A stretch of 53,476 bases of DNA from assembly GCF_020521235.1 (NCBI RefSeq), contig NZ_BLAY01000056.1, forward strand, positions 1 to 53,476, read 5' to 3'. The notes under the pieces are model-generated. The model saw nothing but the letters and a program-made list of their open reading frames with translations, was not told the DNA's origin and did no database searches. Position numbers and translations under genes: made by a program. The DNA is from Microseira wollei NIES-4236 (GTDB lineage: Bacteria > Cyanobacteriota > Cyanobacteriia > Cyanobacteriales > Aerosakkonemataceae). Shown here piece after piece: positions 8,221-16,966 of this stretch (position 1 is its first letter; each line of letters begins with the position of its first letter).

Positions 8221-8613
8221 ATGAACGAGGATAAAACCGCAGTATTAGAAGCGAATAAAGCTTTTTATCGAGCTTTTGAACGAAAAGATATCGAAGCGAT
8301 GAGCAGCGTTTGGTCGCAAGGAGTTGCGACGATTTGCGTTCATCCTGGATGGCAAGCGCTCAAAGGTTGGAAAGACATTCGCTATTCTTGGGAGCAGATA
8401 TTTAAGAATACAAATTACATCGAAGTTGAACTAGAAATAGTCGTCGCCGAAGTCAGGGGCGATATTGCTTACGTTTTCCTGGTTGAAAATGTCTTTCAAG
8501 TGATTAATGGCAGGAGAGTACAAGCGCAGTCTCTGGCAACAAATATCTTTGAACGCATGGCACAGAAGTGGTATTTAGTTAATCACCACGCCAGTCCCGT
8601 GATGCGATCTTGA
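8221..8613 (+). CDS. NTF2/SnoaL-like protein
   Basis: 130 residues. Pattern of the DUF4440/SnoaL-3 branch: an N-terminal helix (AVLEANKAFYRAFERKDIEA), then WSQGVATICVHPGWQALKGW and alternating strands ending NIFERMAQKWYLVNHHASP. The family forms small cone-shaped alpha+beta barrels, often dimeric; the substrate cannot be deduced here. It follows the ferredoxin in the same direction, and a short aaatct heptamer repeat lies just upstream (8193-8215). Co-transcription with the ferredoxin is possible but not shown. Confidence 0.75.
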   Translation: MNEDKTAVLEANKAFYRAFERKDIEAMSSVWSQGVATICVHPGWQALKGWKDIRYSWEQIFKNTNYIEVELEIVVAEVRGDIAYVFLVENVFQVINGRRVQAQSLATNIFERMAQKWYLVNHHASPVMRS

Positions 8614-8629
8614 GGCAGAAACCCCTGGG

Positions 8630-8714
8630 GAGGCAGAGCCTCCCCCATCTCGTTCCCAGGCACTTGCCTGGGAACGAGATCGCCTGGGAACGAGAGCAAC
8701 GAGGCTCTGCCTCG
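8630..8714. repeat. Palindromic intergenic element
   Basis: Outer pieces gaggcagagcctc (8630-8642) and gaggctctgcctc (8701-8713) flank a perfect 34-bp palindrome at 8647-8680 (16-bp arms, 2-nt centre). It may also act as a bidirectional terminator between two convergent genes. Confidence 0.8.
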
Positions 8715-8746
8715 TCTGGCGACTGGTGCAAGATCTGAGTTAAAAT

Positions 8747-9730
8747 TTACTGGAAAAACCGATCTAGATCGGCGAACAAACCCGCGTAAGTAACTACGGG
8801 ATTGTTGTAGCCTTTGAGATTAACGGTATATTGCTGAAAAATAGATTCAAGGTTGTTTAACATCGATAAATATTTGTAAGTGCTTTCGGCTAAAGCTAAG
8901 TCGCAACCAATTTCTTGAGTGGCAGAACCAAGATGAAAAGCGGCATTCAATGTAGGTTCTAAAGATAAGTAGTAGAGGCGTTCGCCCATCCTCATATTAT
9001 CAACGAGTCCATACCCCGTATTAATTCCTGCCCCGATGCTTAACGGGAAAGGTAAAAACTCTCGATTTAACTCGATTGTACGTTTGTTGATGGCGCTGAT
9101 GGCTTGAAAGACCTGGAGAATATCTACATTATTGAACCCATGATAGCGATGAAACCAGATAGCTTTGATAACTCCGACATTGCCGCCGACATTTTTGTCT
9201 ACTAAGCCACCCAAGGAGGTAATAATATTCGTGATCTCTCGATACCAAGTGTCGAGGGAGGGGGCGAGGATTTGTTTGTCTATTTGCTGAGTTAATAACG
9301 TTAAATTGCGCAGATCGACAACCATTACCGAGGCTAGACGCCAAACGAACCGCGTCCCGATTTGGGTATTGCTGGTATCCTGTGTTGATGTTCCATCTAG
9401 CACGAGGTTTGTACTGAGGCAGCAGAAGGCTAGATTAGTATTGCCAAATTTTATCCGATCCCCATGGCGTAACCTGAGAGGAACAATCACCCTACACCCA
9501 TTGACAAACGAACCATTTCTACTAATTAAATCGAGCAAATAAAAGCCGCCCTCCTCGTTACACTGTAATACTGCATGATGGCGGGAGATTAACCGATCTG
9601 GCAAGATCAAATTGTTATCCCCACTCCGCCCAATTGACCAGCTAGTACCGCCTACCAAGGGTAGGCAGCAATAACCGTTTGAGATTTGGATTACCAAAAA
9701 TGGTTGGTTGAATAATTCGGGAGGTAGCAC
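8747..9730 (-). CDS. FHA domain fused to a degenerate class III cyclase domain
   Basis: 327 residues, GTG start. An FHA phosphopeptide-binding domain occupies about 25-105, with the signature residues IGR, SRHH and NGSFVNG. Residues 130-320 resemble a class III adenylate/guanylate cyclase (VMVVDLRNLT, GGLVDKNVGGNVG, GAGINTGYGL). The first metal-binding Asp is present (VVDLRNLT). The position of the second, normally GD, reads GG, and the usual DAVNLAARL helix is PTLNAAFHL. Loss of these residues argues for a regulatory, non-cyclising domain. Role inferred: a phosphorylation-responsive signalling adaptor. Convergent with the NTF2-like gene. Confidence 0.75.
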   Translation of the reverse strand: MLPPELFNQPFLVIQISNGYCCLPLVGGTSWSIGRSGDNNLILPDRLISRHHAVLQCNEEGGFYLLDLISRNGSFVNGCRVIVPLRLRHGDRIKFGNTNLAFCCLSTNLVLDGTSTQDTSNTQIGTRFVWRLASVMVVDLRNLTLLTQQIDKQILAPSLDTWYREITNIITSLGGLVDKNVGGNVGVIKAIWFHRYHGFNNVDILQVFQAISAINKRTIELNREFLPFPLSIGAGINTGYGLVDNMRMGERLYYLSLEPTLNAAFHLGSATQEIGCDLALAESTYKYLSMLNNLESIFQQYTVNLKGYNNPVVTYAGLFADLDRFFQ

Positions 9731-9970
9731 GCTGTAACGGGCAGGTAAAGTTATCTCTAATTTAGGAGAGTTTTAGCGGTTTGTTGGCGTGGAGATGCAC
9801 TCATTGGGTGGGGGGAAACCAGGGAGACTTGGCTACTTTAACAACCAATCCGTAATTTGCCCAGATTATAGCTTAGGCTGCCAAGTCATTCTCCGGCAAG
9901 GCTTTAATGATTTGTTAAACTATATAAGCGTGAGAAAAGTCAATCAACCCAAGAGCAAGGACGCCCACCG

Positions 9971-11455
9971 ATGACGCTCTCTACTTATTCGAGTACTCTC
10001 CTTCTGTCTCAGCAACTGCCGACGCTGCAATATAGCCCTACACCCGCCCGCTTCGATGAAACTTGGGAAGCTCCCTTAGCTACCCTGCTGGGATTGGGAC
10101 GTGCCGCCGGTGCAGACTTGATCGAATTTTTCTTAGAGCGCGTCAACTATATTAGCTGCCTCGCAGAAGACGACGCCATTACCAGCATCGCCCCCCGCCT
10201 GACCACGGGCGCAGGGGTGCGCGTGTTTCGCGGACAAGCTGATTGCTACGTCAGCACCAACGATTTATCATTTTCTGGATTAAAATCAGCCTTAGAAAAA
10301 GGTCTTTCGATTCTGGGATTGCAACTCCCCGCACCCAACGCCTATATCCCGGAAATTAACCTGGAACTGCTGCGAGACTACGCTACAAAAAAAGGAAAAG
10401 ATACTTGGCTAGCCTCATGCAGTTCGATGCGGGAAATGGGAGAAATTCTGCTCGCTGGGAATGACAAGCTGAAGCAAAAAGCCTCCCACGTGCAATCCCG
10501 ACGCGCCACCTATTTTAGAGATTGGCAAGAAGTGTTAGTCGCCGCCAGCGACGGGACTTTTGCCCGCGATATCCGCCTGACTCAATCGGTAGGATACAAC
10601 TTGTTGTGCGCTGACGGGGCAAATCGTTCCTCGATCGCCGAACGTGCTGGAAATACTAGCGATGCTAATTTCTTGAGAAATTGGAATTACGAAGGCGCTG
10701 CGGAACAAGTAGCAGAATCAGCCGGAAAAATGCTCTACGCCGATTACGTAGAATCGGGAACTTACCCGATTATCATGGCGAATCACTTTGGCGGGGTAAT
10801 TTTCCACGAAGCTTGCGGACACTTGTTAGAAACAACTCAAATTGAACGGAAAACGACTCCCTTTGCCGAGAAAAAAGGCGAAAAGATTGCCCACGAAAGT
10901 TTAACCGCTTGGGACGAAGGACGCTCGGAGAATGCTTTCGGCACCGTCGATATGGACGATGAAGGAATGCCGACTCAAAGAACTTTATTGATTGAAAAAG
11001 GCGTGCTGAAAAACTTCTTAGCAGACCGAGCAGGTTCGTTGCGTACCGGACATCCCAGAACAGGTAGCGGTCGCCGTCAGAATTATACCTTTGCTGCGGC
11101 GTCGCGGATGCGAAATACTTACATCGCTCCCGGAGATTATACCCTGGAAGATTTATTCGCCTCCGTCGATAAAGGAATTTACTGCAAAAAGATGGGCGGC
11201 GGTAGCGTGGGTGCTACGGGGCAATTTAACTTCGGAGTTGATGAAGCTTATCTGATTGAAAATGGCAAGATTACCAAACCGTTAAAAGGAGCCATTCTCA
11301 TCGGCGAAGCAAAGGAAATCATGAATAAGATTTCGATGTGTTCCCAAGATTTATCCCTCGCACCCGGTTTCTGCGGCTCGGTCAGCGGTAATATTTACAC
11401 AACTGTTGGACAGCCGCATATTAAGGTGGATTCAATTACCGTAGGTGGACGGTAA
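9971..11455 (+). CDS. tldD: TldD metalloprotease subunit
   Basis: 494 residues, normal for TldD. TldD and TldE/PmbA form a heterodimeric cytosolic zinc protease that degrades unfolded or leader-type peptides and takes part in microcin maturation and CcdA turnover in enterobacteria. The zinc motif HExxxH is seen as HEACGH at 279-284, and the Gly-rich C-terminal segment ([19 protein letters not shown]) is family-typical. The partner gene follows 107 bp later. As TldD/E can process RiPP leaders, it is worth noting beside the precursor genes at the end of the window, though the distance (over 40 kb) makes a link speculative. Confidence 0.93.
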   Translation: MTLSTYSSTLLLSQQLPTLQYSPTPARFDETWEAPLATLLGLGRAAGADLIEFFLERVNYISCLAEDDAITSIAPRLTTGAGVRVFRGQADCYVSTNDLSFSGLKSALEKGLSILGLQLPAPNAYIPEINLELLRDYATKKGKDTWLASCSSMREMGEILLAGNDKLKQKASHVQSRRATYFRDWQEVLVAASDGTFARDIRLTQSVGYNLLCADGANRSSIAERAGNTSDANFLRNWNYEGAAEQVAESAGKMLYADYVESGTYPIIMANHFGGVIFHEACGHLLETTQIERKTTPFAEKKGEKIAHESLTAWDEGRSENAFGTVDMDDEGMPTQRTLLIEKGVLKNFLADRAGSLRTGHPRTGSGRRQNYTFAAASRMRNTYIAPGDYTLEDLFASVDKGIYCKKMGGGSVGATGQFNFGVDEAYLIENGKITKPLKGAILIGEAKEIMNKISMCSQDLSLAPGFCGSVSGNIYTTVGQPHIKVDSITVGGR

Positions 11456-11562
11456 TAGGTAATGGGTAATAGGTAATAGGTAATAGGTAAGAGGTATTTT
11501 CTGCTCAATTACCAATTACCAATTACCAATGAGCAATGAGCAATTAGCAATTAGCAAAATCT
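11456..11562. repeat. Heptamer-type short tandem repeats (STRR)
   Basis: Runs of taataggtaatgggt and then accaattaccaatt fill the gap between tldD and pmbA. Similar tracts lie at 18886-18965, 22230-22300, 31381-31436, 35455-35652, 37811-37905 and 41105-41135. Confidence 0.9.
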
Positions 11563-12903
11563 ATGTCGAGTCTCAACGAAATTGCATCTGAAGCCAAGGA
11601 AAAAGCCGCGCAACTGGGTATCAAGAAATTCGATATCTATGGATCGAGTGTCGATGAAACTAGCGTGCAAGTAGATCGGGGGGAACCGAAGCAGGTTAAG
11701 GCTTCCCAGCGTTCTGGGGTGACGGTTCGAGTTTGGAATGAAAATAATACTGTAGGCATTACCAGCACGACAGATGTAGATGCCAATGGATTGGAATTAG
11801 CTTTAAAAACTGCCTACGAGGCAAGTTTTTTTGGTGCGAAGGAACACGTACCCGATTTTAGTCCGGAAGCTTTTGCTACCGTGGCAGATATACCCAATGA
11901 GAAAGCACCGCAAGCGCCAGTTTCTAACTTAATCGAAAGCTTGATATCGGTTGAGAAGCAACTCATGGAAGCGCATCCGGCGATTAAAGGCGTGCCTTAT
12001 AACGGACTGTCGCAACGGGATATTGACAAGTTTTATCTCAATAGCGAAGGCGCGCTGCGAAACGAATCTCGCTCCTATGCTTCGATCTATCTTTACAGCA
12101 AAACTGAGGAAGAAGGAAGAAAACCTCGCAGTGCTGGTGCTGTGAGAATGAACCGCAGCGTCGAGCTTTTAGATATTGATGGATGTCTCAAGGAAGCGGC
12201 AGAGAAAACTATCTCTCACTTGAATTATGAAAAAGTCAAGTCGGGTAAGTATTGCGTGGTTTTCTCGCCGGAAGCGTTTTTAGATTTGTTGGGTGCTTTT
12301 TCTAATCTGTTCAACGCGCAAAGTATTCTGGATAAGCAAAGTCTTTCGACTCCGGAATCTTTGGGAGGGCAAATTGCTTCGCCCCTGCTTTCTGTGTGCG
12401 ATGATGCTTTGCATTCTGGAAATATTTCGGCAGAAACGTTTGATGGGGAAGGGACGCCAACTCGCCGAGTTTCTCTGGTGGAAAATGGGATTTTAACGGG
12501 TTTTCTCCACAGTTCTGGGACGGCGAAACGGTTGAATGCTCAGCCAACGGGACATGCTAATATGGGAGCTAAAGTGACAGTTGGATCGCACTTTTATCAC
12601 GTATTTCCAGGCAATCCGGCGGAACGGGAGTACAGTCTTGATACAGCTGAAAACATTATTTATGTCGATGACTTGCAAGCACTCCATGCAGGGGTGAAAG
12701 CGTTGCAAGGTTCGTTTTCTCTACCGTTTGATGGGTGGATGGTGAGTAACGGTAAGTGGACGAGTATTGATTCGGCGACGGTGGCGGGAGACTTTTTGCA
12801 AGTCCTGAAGTCGATTGTTTTTGTGGAGAAGGAGGAGAAGGTGACTCCACGGGGTGTGTGTCCGCGAATTTGGGTTGATGGGTTGTCGATTACTGGGGAC
12901 TGA
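11563..12903 (+). CDS. pmbA: PmbA/TldE, inactive partner subunit of TldD
   Basis: 446 residues, normal for PmbA (TldE). It shares the TldD fold but has no HExxxH, as expected for the non-catalytic subunit. Typical segments include the N-terminal YGSSVDETSVQVDRGEPKQV and the C-terminal LPFDGWMVSNGKWTSIDSATVAGDF. It lies in the same orientation as tldD with only an STRR tract between them, so it is probably an operon. A strong hairpin follows the stop. Confidence 0.92.
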   Translation: MSSLNEIASEAKEKAAQLGIKKFDIYGSSVDETSVQVDRGEPKQVKASQRSGVTVRVWNENNTVGITSTTDVDANGLELALKTAYEASFFGAKEHVPDFSPEAFATVADIPNEKAPQAPVSNLIESLISVEKQLMEAHPAIKGVPYNGLSQRDIDKFYLNSEGALRNESRSYASIYLYSKTEEEGRKPRSAGAVRMNRSVELLDIDGCLKEAAEKTISHLNYEKVKSGKYCVVFSPEAFLDLLGAFSNLFNAQSILDKQSLSTPESLGGQIASPLLSVCDDALHSGNISAETFDGEGTPTRRVSLVENGILTGFLHSSGTAKRLNAQPTGHANMGAKVTVGSHFYHVFPGNPAEREYSLDTAENIIYVDDLQALHAGVKALQGSFSLPFDGWMVSNGKWTSIDSATVAGDFLQVLKSIVFVEKEEKVTPRGVCPRIWVDGLSITGD

Positions 12904-12943
12904 TACGCGCGGATTTTGACGCGGATGCGTGGATTTTTAGTTG

Positions 12944-12981
12944 AAAACCGGGTTTGTTATGTTTCTAAACAAACCCGGTTT
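12944..12981 (+). terminator. Hairpin after pmbA
   Basis: aaaccgggtttgtt and aacaaacccggttt form a 14-bp stem, about 40 nt after the stop. The accgggttt core is a dispersed repeat (also 16607, 20889, 21153-21185, 42888). It lacks a clear T-tract, so termination is likely but not certain. Confidence 0.55.
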
Positions 12982-13013
12982 CGTCGAGGGTGGGTTGCGT
13001 TCGCTTAACCATC

Positions 13014-13205
13014 TTATGCTGTTTCTAACCAATCAAATATCAGGTCTAGCTGGGACAAGGTGATCAGTCCGTACTGCCACAGAATAATCGGTAAGGTACT
13101 GGTAGAATTTTCACTTTGTCGCATAGCTAGGGATATAGATGTATTGGGGACAGCTAAGTCTTCTTGTAAAAAGTTTATTAATCTGGTCATTTTAATGGTT
13201 TCCAT
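13014..13205 (-). CDS. DUF2949 family small protein
   Basis: 63 residues. The run RLINFLQEDLAVPNTSISLA and the segment LPIILWQYGLITLSQLDLIF are characteristic of cyanobacterial DUF2949, a family of uncharacterised soluble proteins of about 60-70 residues. No catalytic motif. It stands alone, convergent with pmbA; 245 bp without a gene precede it. Confidence 0.85.
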   Translation of the reverse strand: METIKMTRLINFLQEDLAVPNTSISLAMRQSENSTSTLPIILWQYGLITLSQLDLIFDWLETA

Positions 13206-13450
13206 TGTTTTATTGGGTCGTTAGTTGGCCCCTCCATAATCGTTATTATTGAGTCTGATCTAAAAAGGTATCTTTGCAGGCGATCGCATCATGTTTTGGA
13301 TGTGATCTCGATCGCTAGTTTTGACGATCCCATCGCTTTACGGATATTGGGAGCAGATAGTCTCACCCCTTGTGCTTTCACACATCCGGGTGATTACCTA
13401 TGTTCCGGATGCAGTTATAGAATCGGGATCGGGGAAAATCACGAGAAAAA

Positions 13451-14917
13451 TTAACCAGCCGTCACAGGGGGTGTCACCCCCCGCCGATAGATCTCGCGCG
13501 CATAGTCAGTCCAAACCCCTTGTCCCCAGTAACGAAAACAACTGGTTTGCAGCAAGAGATTGTAAAGCAGTGCTTCGCGAGAGCCAGTATTCCTTTTTTC
13601 GTGGAATAAAGCGCTGAGTTTATTGATCGGAGTTAAAACATTTTCATATCCTTTTACCCAACTCAAGTGATTTGTCCAAGAAGCCCCATCCATGTGAAAA
13701 TGGGGATCGGTTTGTTTTAATTGCTCAATCGCATTCTCCACCGCATCGGGGGTACAGTTTTCTTGGGAAACTCGCTGCCAAATTAGGTGTTGCTGGATAG
13801 GTTGACAGGCGGGATAATCATCGCTGTTGCAACCCGCAGCTTCGATTAGTTCTAGATATTCGGTTCCCGTCATTCCTACAACGCCAGTGGTTCCCCCACC
13901 TTGCGCCATTTCGTGCCAAGCTTGTTTAAATGCGTTGGGAAATTCGTTCATCATCACCCCGCCATTTTCCCCATCGCCAATTTGGGTAACGAGTGGCGGA
14001 ACTGATGCGTTACCCAATAGTTTGGGAGCATAATTTTTGGCTTCGTAGTAAGGTTGCATTTGTCCGACTAATTTTGTATCCGAACCTTGGGTTTTAATTA
14101 GTGCTGTAATACTCAGGGTTTCGCCTTGGGAGTTGCGCGCAATTAAACGATGGGGTAAATATTTTTCAGATAGGGGTAAGCCTTCGATGGTTTCGACGGA
14201 GTTTTCTTGCACCATTACCCAGCGATAACCGCATTCTTTGAGTGCTTTAACAAAGGCGAATAAGGTATCGGGGTGATTGGGAAGGTGCATTTCTGGGGGA
14301 GAAAATCCTTTGACTCGCGCCAATGCTTCCCAACCAAATATTGCGGCAAAATGATGTTGCCATGCTTGTATTTGCAGTTTGATATCGGGGATGGGAGTAG
14401 AAGGGACGACGGAGTGACTCCACATTGTACCTAGCCATTCTACGTAAGGTTGGTAGGCAGGGTCGCATGTAATGCGTTTGAGGTTTTCGAGGATATCCCC
14501 GCGTCCCATTTGTCTGAGTCCCCACAAAAGATTGCCGGAATAGTCCAGCATGATGCGGGGGTTGCATCCTTGCGCTACTAATTCGGGGATAAAGTCTGCC
14601 ATGCGACTATAACACCAAGCGAATGCACCTGCGTTGTGGTTGTCTCCTGCGTGGGGATGTTCAAACATGTATTGCAGGTTGCTAATTAATTCGCCATTTT
14701 GTCCGGCGGGGATGGTAGGCTGGTGCATGTGCAACGCGATCGCAAATCCTGCCCGTATTTCGCTTAATCTGAGATTCGTTCTACGTAAAAATACTGGATC
14801 GTTTTGTTGCACGACGGATTGCACTTCCTCTTCCCATCCGGAAATATTAGGCAGTCCATCAATAATTTCTGGTAAAACAGGCAACATTGGTTTAGTAGAT
14901 GATGAGAGATTTTCCAT
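13451..14917 (-). CDS. Glycoside hydrolase family 57 protein
   Basis: 488 residues. GH57 motifs are visible: HMHQP at 63-67 (motif 1), GFSPPEMHLPNH near 210 (catalytic-glutamate region) and IGDGENGGVMMNEF near 320. GH57 enzymes are retaining alpha-glucan hydrolases, transglycosylases or branching enzymes. This subgroup is often annotated only as 'GH57', so amylase or branching activity cannot be chosen from sequence. No signal peptide, so cytosolic and presumably glycogen-related. Monocistronic. Confidence 0.88.
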   Translation of the reverse strand: MENLSSSTKPMLPVLPEIIDGLPNISGWEEEVQSVVQQNDPVFLRRTNLRLSEIRAGFAIALHMHQPTIPAGQNGELISNLQYMFEHPHAGDNHNAGAFAWCYSRMADFIPELVAQGCNPRIMLDYSGNLLWGLRQMGRGDILENLKRITCDPAYQPYVEWLGTMWSHSVVPSTPIPDIKLQIQAWQHHFAAIFGWEALARVKGFSPPEMHLPNHPDTLFAFVKALKECGYRWVMVQENSVETIEGLPLSEKYLPHRLIARNSQGETLSITALIKTQGSDTKLVGQMQPYYEAKNYAPKLLGNASVPPLVTQIGDGENGGVMMNEFPNAFKQAWHEMAQGGGTTGVVGMTGTEYLELIEAAGCNSDDYPACQPIQQHLIWQRVSQENCTPDAVENAIEQLKQTDPHFHMDGASWTNHLSWVKGYENVLTPINKLSALFHEKRNTGSREALLYNLLLQTSCFRYWGQGVWTDYAREIYRRGVTPPVTAG

Positions 14918-15266
14918 TATTGTTCAGGGTAAATAAGACTTTTTTAACGAACCGCTCCCGACCCAGAGGAAAGAAGAGAGTTTAAAATTGGTTAGATCGC
15001 CTTCCTTATTCTATAGTCCGCGCCAGCGGAGTTTGTATGTGTAGACTCACCCTTAAGGGTGAGGTTTAACGTATTTTGAACAGTCAGCGATCGCTTTTTC
15101 AAACTACCTGAAATTTACACCATTGTACATCCTCCACTTGGCTCATCCGATCGGTTGATAGGCGAACTGTTGTTAATATTTGTTTATCAAGTTGTATCAA
15201 TTTATATTAATTGCGGTGAATTGACCATAATTAATTTTTCTCCTCTGCTCCTGAAGTTCCTCTGGA
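14918..15266. other. Intergenic region upstream of the GH57 gene
   Basis: 349 bp holding the diverged interspersed repeat at 15008-15064 and AT-rich sequence (15160-15240). No gene seen. The GH57 promoter should lie in 14920-15000. Confidence 0.6.
15008..15064. repeat. Third, intergenic copy of the 5495/5567 repeat
   Basis: Starts attctatagtccgcgcc and ends cacccttaagggtg, matching the order and spacing of the copies inside the HMA2 gene. It shows the element is mobile or dispersed. Confidence 0.75.
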
Positions 15267-16280
15267 TTACTTTACCGCCGCTTCCAGCATTTTAATAGTA
15301 CCAGCAGTGGCATCAATTTCAACCTCCACGCCAATTGGCAGGGTAAATTTATCCGGAATATGACCGATTGCCGCACCGTACCAGGCAGGAATTCCTAATG
15401 GCGAGATGCGCTCTTGCAAGACTTGCATGAGCGTTAGAGATTTATCCGGTTCTTCTGGATCGCATTGTCGGCAATTTCCAAACACAAAGCCGGATATTTG
15501 CGGCAATATACCTGCCAACTCTAACTGAGTCAGCATTCGGTCTATCCGGTAAACTTCTTCTCTAATATCTTCTAAGAATAAGATGTTATGTTGCCATTTT
15601 GGCAGGTAAGAAGATCCGACCATTGCCGCTAAGACGGATAAATTCCCCCCGACTAATTTTCCCCTAGCTGTTCCGCCTCTAATCGTTTCCACCCTCAGAT
15701 CGGTGTTGGTGGGATTTTGCATTGTTACCGCTTCGCCGTTGAATAAAATGCGCCGCAGGTAATCTAGGGAAAATTCATTCCAAGTGGAAGTGCCGGTGAG
15801 TCCGTGAAAAGTAATTACATTAGTTTTGGCATAAATTGCTAAGAGTAAAGCGGTGATATCGCTTAACCCCATGATAATTTTGGGATGATTGCGGATGAGT
15901 TTGTAATTTAATAATGGTAATATGCGATTGCATCCCCAACCGCCTCGCACTGCTAGAATCGCTTGCACTGATTTATCGGCAAACATAGAGTTTACATCTG
16001 CGGCGCGATCGCTATCTTTTCCTGCTAGATAACCATACCGATCTAGCAGGTGGTTTCCTAATTTGACTTGCCATCCCAAAGTTGCTAACTTTTGCGTTAT
16101 TGGCTCGATACTTTCTGGATCTACAATACCGGCAGGGGCGATTAATCCTATCGTATCCCCTGGTTTTAAACAAGGTGGTTTTATGCGGCTGCGAGATGCA
16201 TATGCCCGTGCTATCGGTAACTGGGAGGCTACTGCTGCTACTGCCAATGTTTTGATAAATTTACGGCGTTTAATGGTCAA
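15267..16280 (-). CDS. S66-family LD-carboxypeptidase with Tat-like signal
   Basis: 337 residues. The N terminus MTIKRRKFIKTLAVAAVAS has the twin-Arg-like, hydrophobic, Ala-rich form of an exported protein (strictly KRRKF, so Tat use is probable). The S66 triad is in place: Ser140 in GLSDITAL, Glu237 in FLEDIREEVYRID, His307 in IGHIPDKFTLPIG. The family cleaves the D-Ala from L,D-linked muropeptides in murein recycling (LdcA). Export would place it in the periplasm, unlike cytosolic E. coli LdcA. Monocistronic; the 353-bp upstream gap holds repeats only. Confidence 0.88.
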   Translation of the reverse strand: MTIKRRKFIKTLAVAAVASQLPIARAYASRSRIKPPCLKPGDTIGLIAPAGIVDPESIEPITQKLATLGWQVKLGNHLLDRYGYLAGKDSDRAADVNSMFADKSVQAILAVRGGWGCNRILPLLNYKLIRNHPKIIMGLSDITALLLAIYAKTNVITFHGLTGTSTWNEFSLDYLRRILFNGEAVTMQNPTNTDLRVETIRGGTARGKLVGGNLSVLAAMVGSSYLPKWQHNILFLEDIREEVYRIDRMLTQLELAGILPQISGFVFGNCRQCDPEEPDKSLTLMQVLQERISPLGIPAWYGAAIGHIPDKFTLPIGVEVEIDATAGTIKMLEAAVK

Positions 16281-16490
16281 TAGTTTTAGATTTTGGTGTT
16301 TATTGGTGCGGTTGAAAACTTATATCATGTCCGTTGAATTGCCCATACACACTACCGCATCGTTGCGTAGGGGCACGGCTAACTTTAAAGTTATCTGTTT
16401 CTGCAAAGTATCTATGATGTTCCCTACTCCCAATCATGGGTAATCGACCGGACATGGTATTATTCATATCTTGCACTTTTGCACTAACCC

Positions 16491-16594
16491 GCCCGGAAAT
16501 CAATTTCCAAGGCGAGCAGCTTAAGTCCATTGAAATGGACTCAAACATATTTCAATCCTCTTTAGAGGATTTTAGCTAAAAGCCCTTGGAAATC
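16491..16594. repeat. Dispersed palindromic element (gcccggaaat type)
   Basis: Contains gcccggaaat, aagtccattgaaatggact and ends agcccttggaa. The same building blocks occur at 52081-52300. It lies between the S66 gene and the split ferritin-like gene. 16281-16490 has no supported gene. Confidence 0.6.
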
Positions 16595-16633
16595 TCAGCC
16601 TGATGCAGAAACCCGGTTTCTCACCCCGAAATT

Positions 16634-16966
16634 CTAGGCGATAGCTAACTGAGATTCTGCCACATCAACATCGGGTAAATCTGTCGGTGCGCCTTCTTGT
16701 ACCATTGAGGGGATTTTTCCACCTTTTTGAAATAAATTACTCGCCATCGCTATCAAAGCATTTACTTTGCGCTGTCGCCATTCTTGGACTATTTCATAGG
16801 CATCAGTATGGGAGAGACGCCGCTGAAGTCCTTCGTAAAGATAAGCAGCGTGACGGGTTTCATCGTTAGCGATACTCAAAATACCCTGTTTGAGGTTTTT
16901 GCTGTTGGGATCGTCTTCTGGTAACACCTTCGCCATGCGGGCAAAATCTTTGCCCGCATCGAGTTG
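16634..16966 (-). pseudogene. C-terminal part of a split ferritin-like gene
   Basis: Reads QLDAGKDFARMAKVLPEDDP and then ANDETRHAAYLYEGL, an ExxH-type diiron helix, to a stop at 16634. The frame is open upstream of the internal ATG at 16936 up to the insertion-sequence end at about 16967, which shows that it is the continuation of the fragment at 18411-18833. Confidence 0.8.

Noticed and set aside
9789-9974. 61-codon frame before tldD
   Set aside because: Overlaps the tldD start, composition is unlike a protein, no SD or family.
16300-16548. 82-codon minus-strand frame
   Set aside because: Consists of dispersed repeat sequence (gaccggacat, gcccggaaat blocks) and resembles no family.
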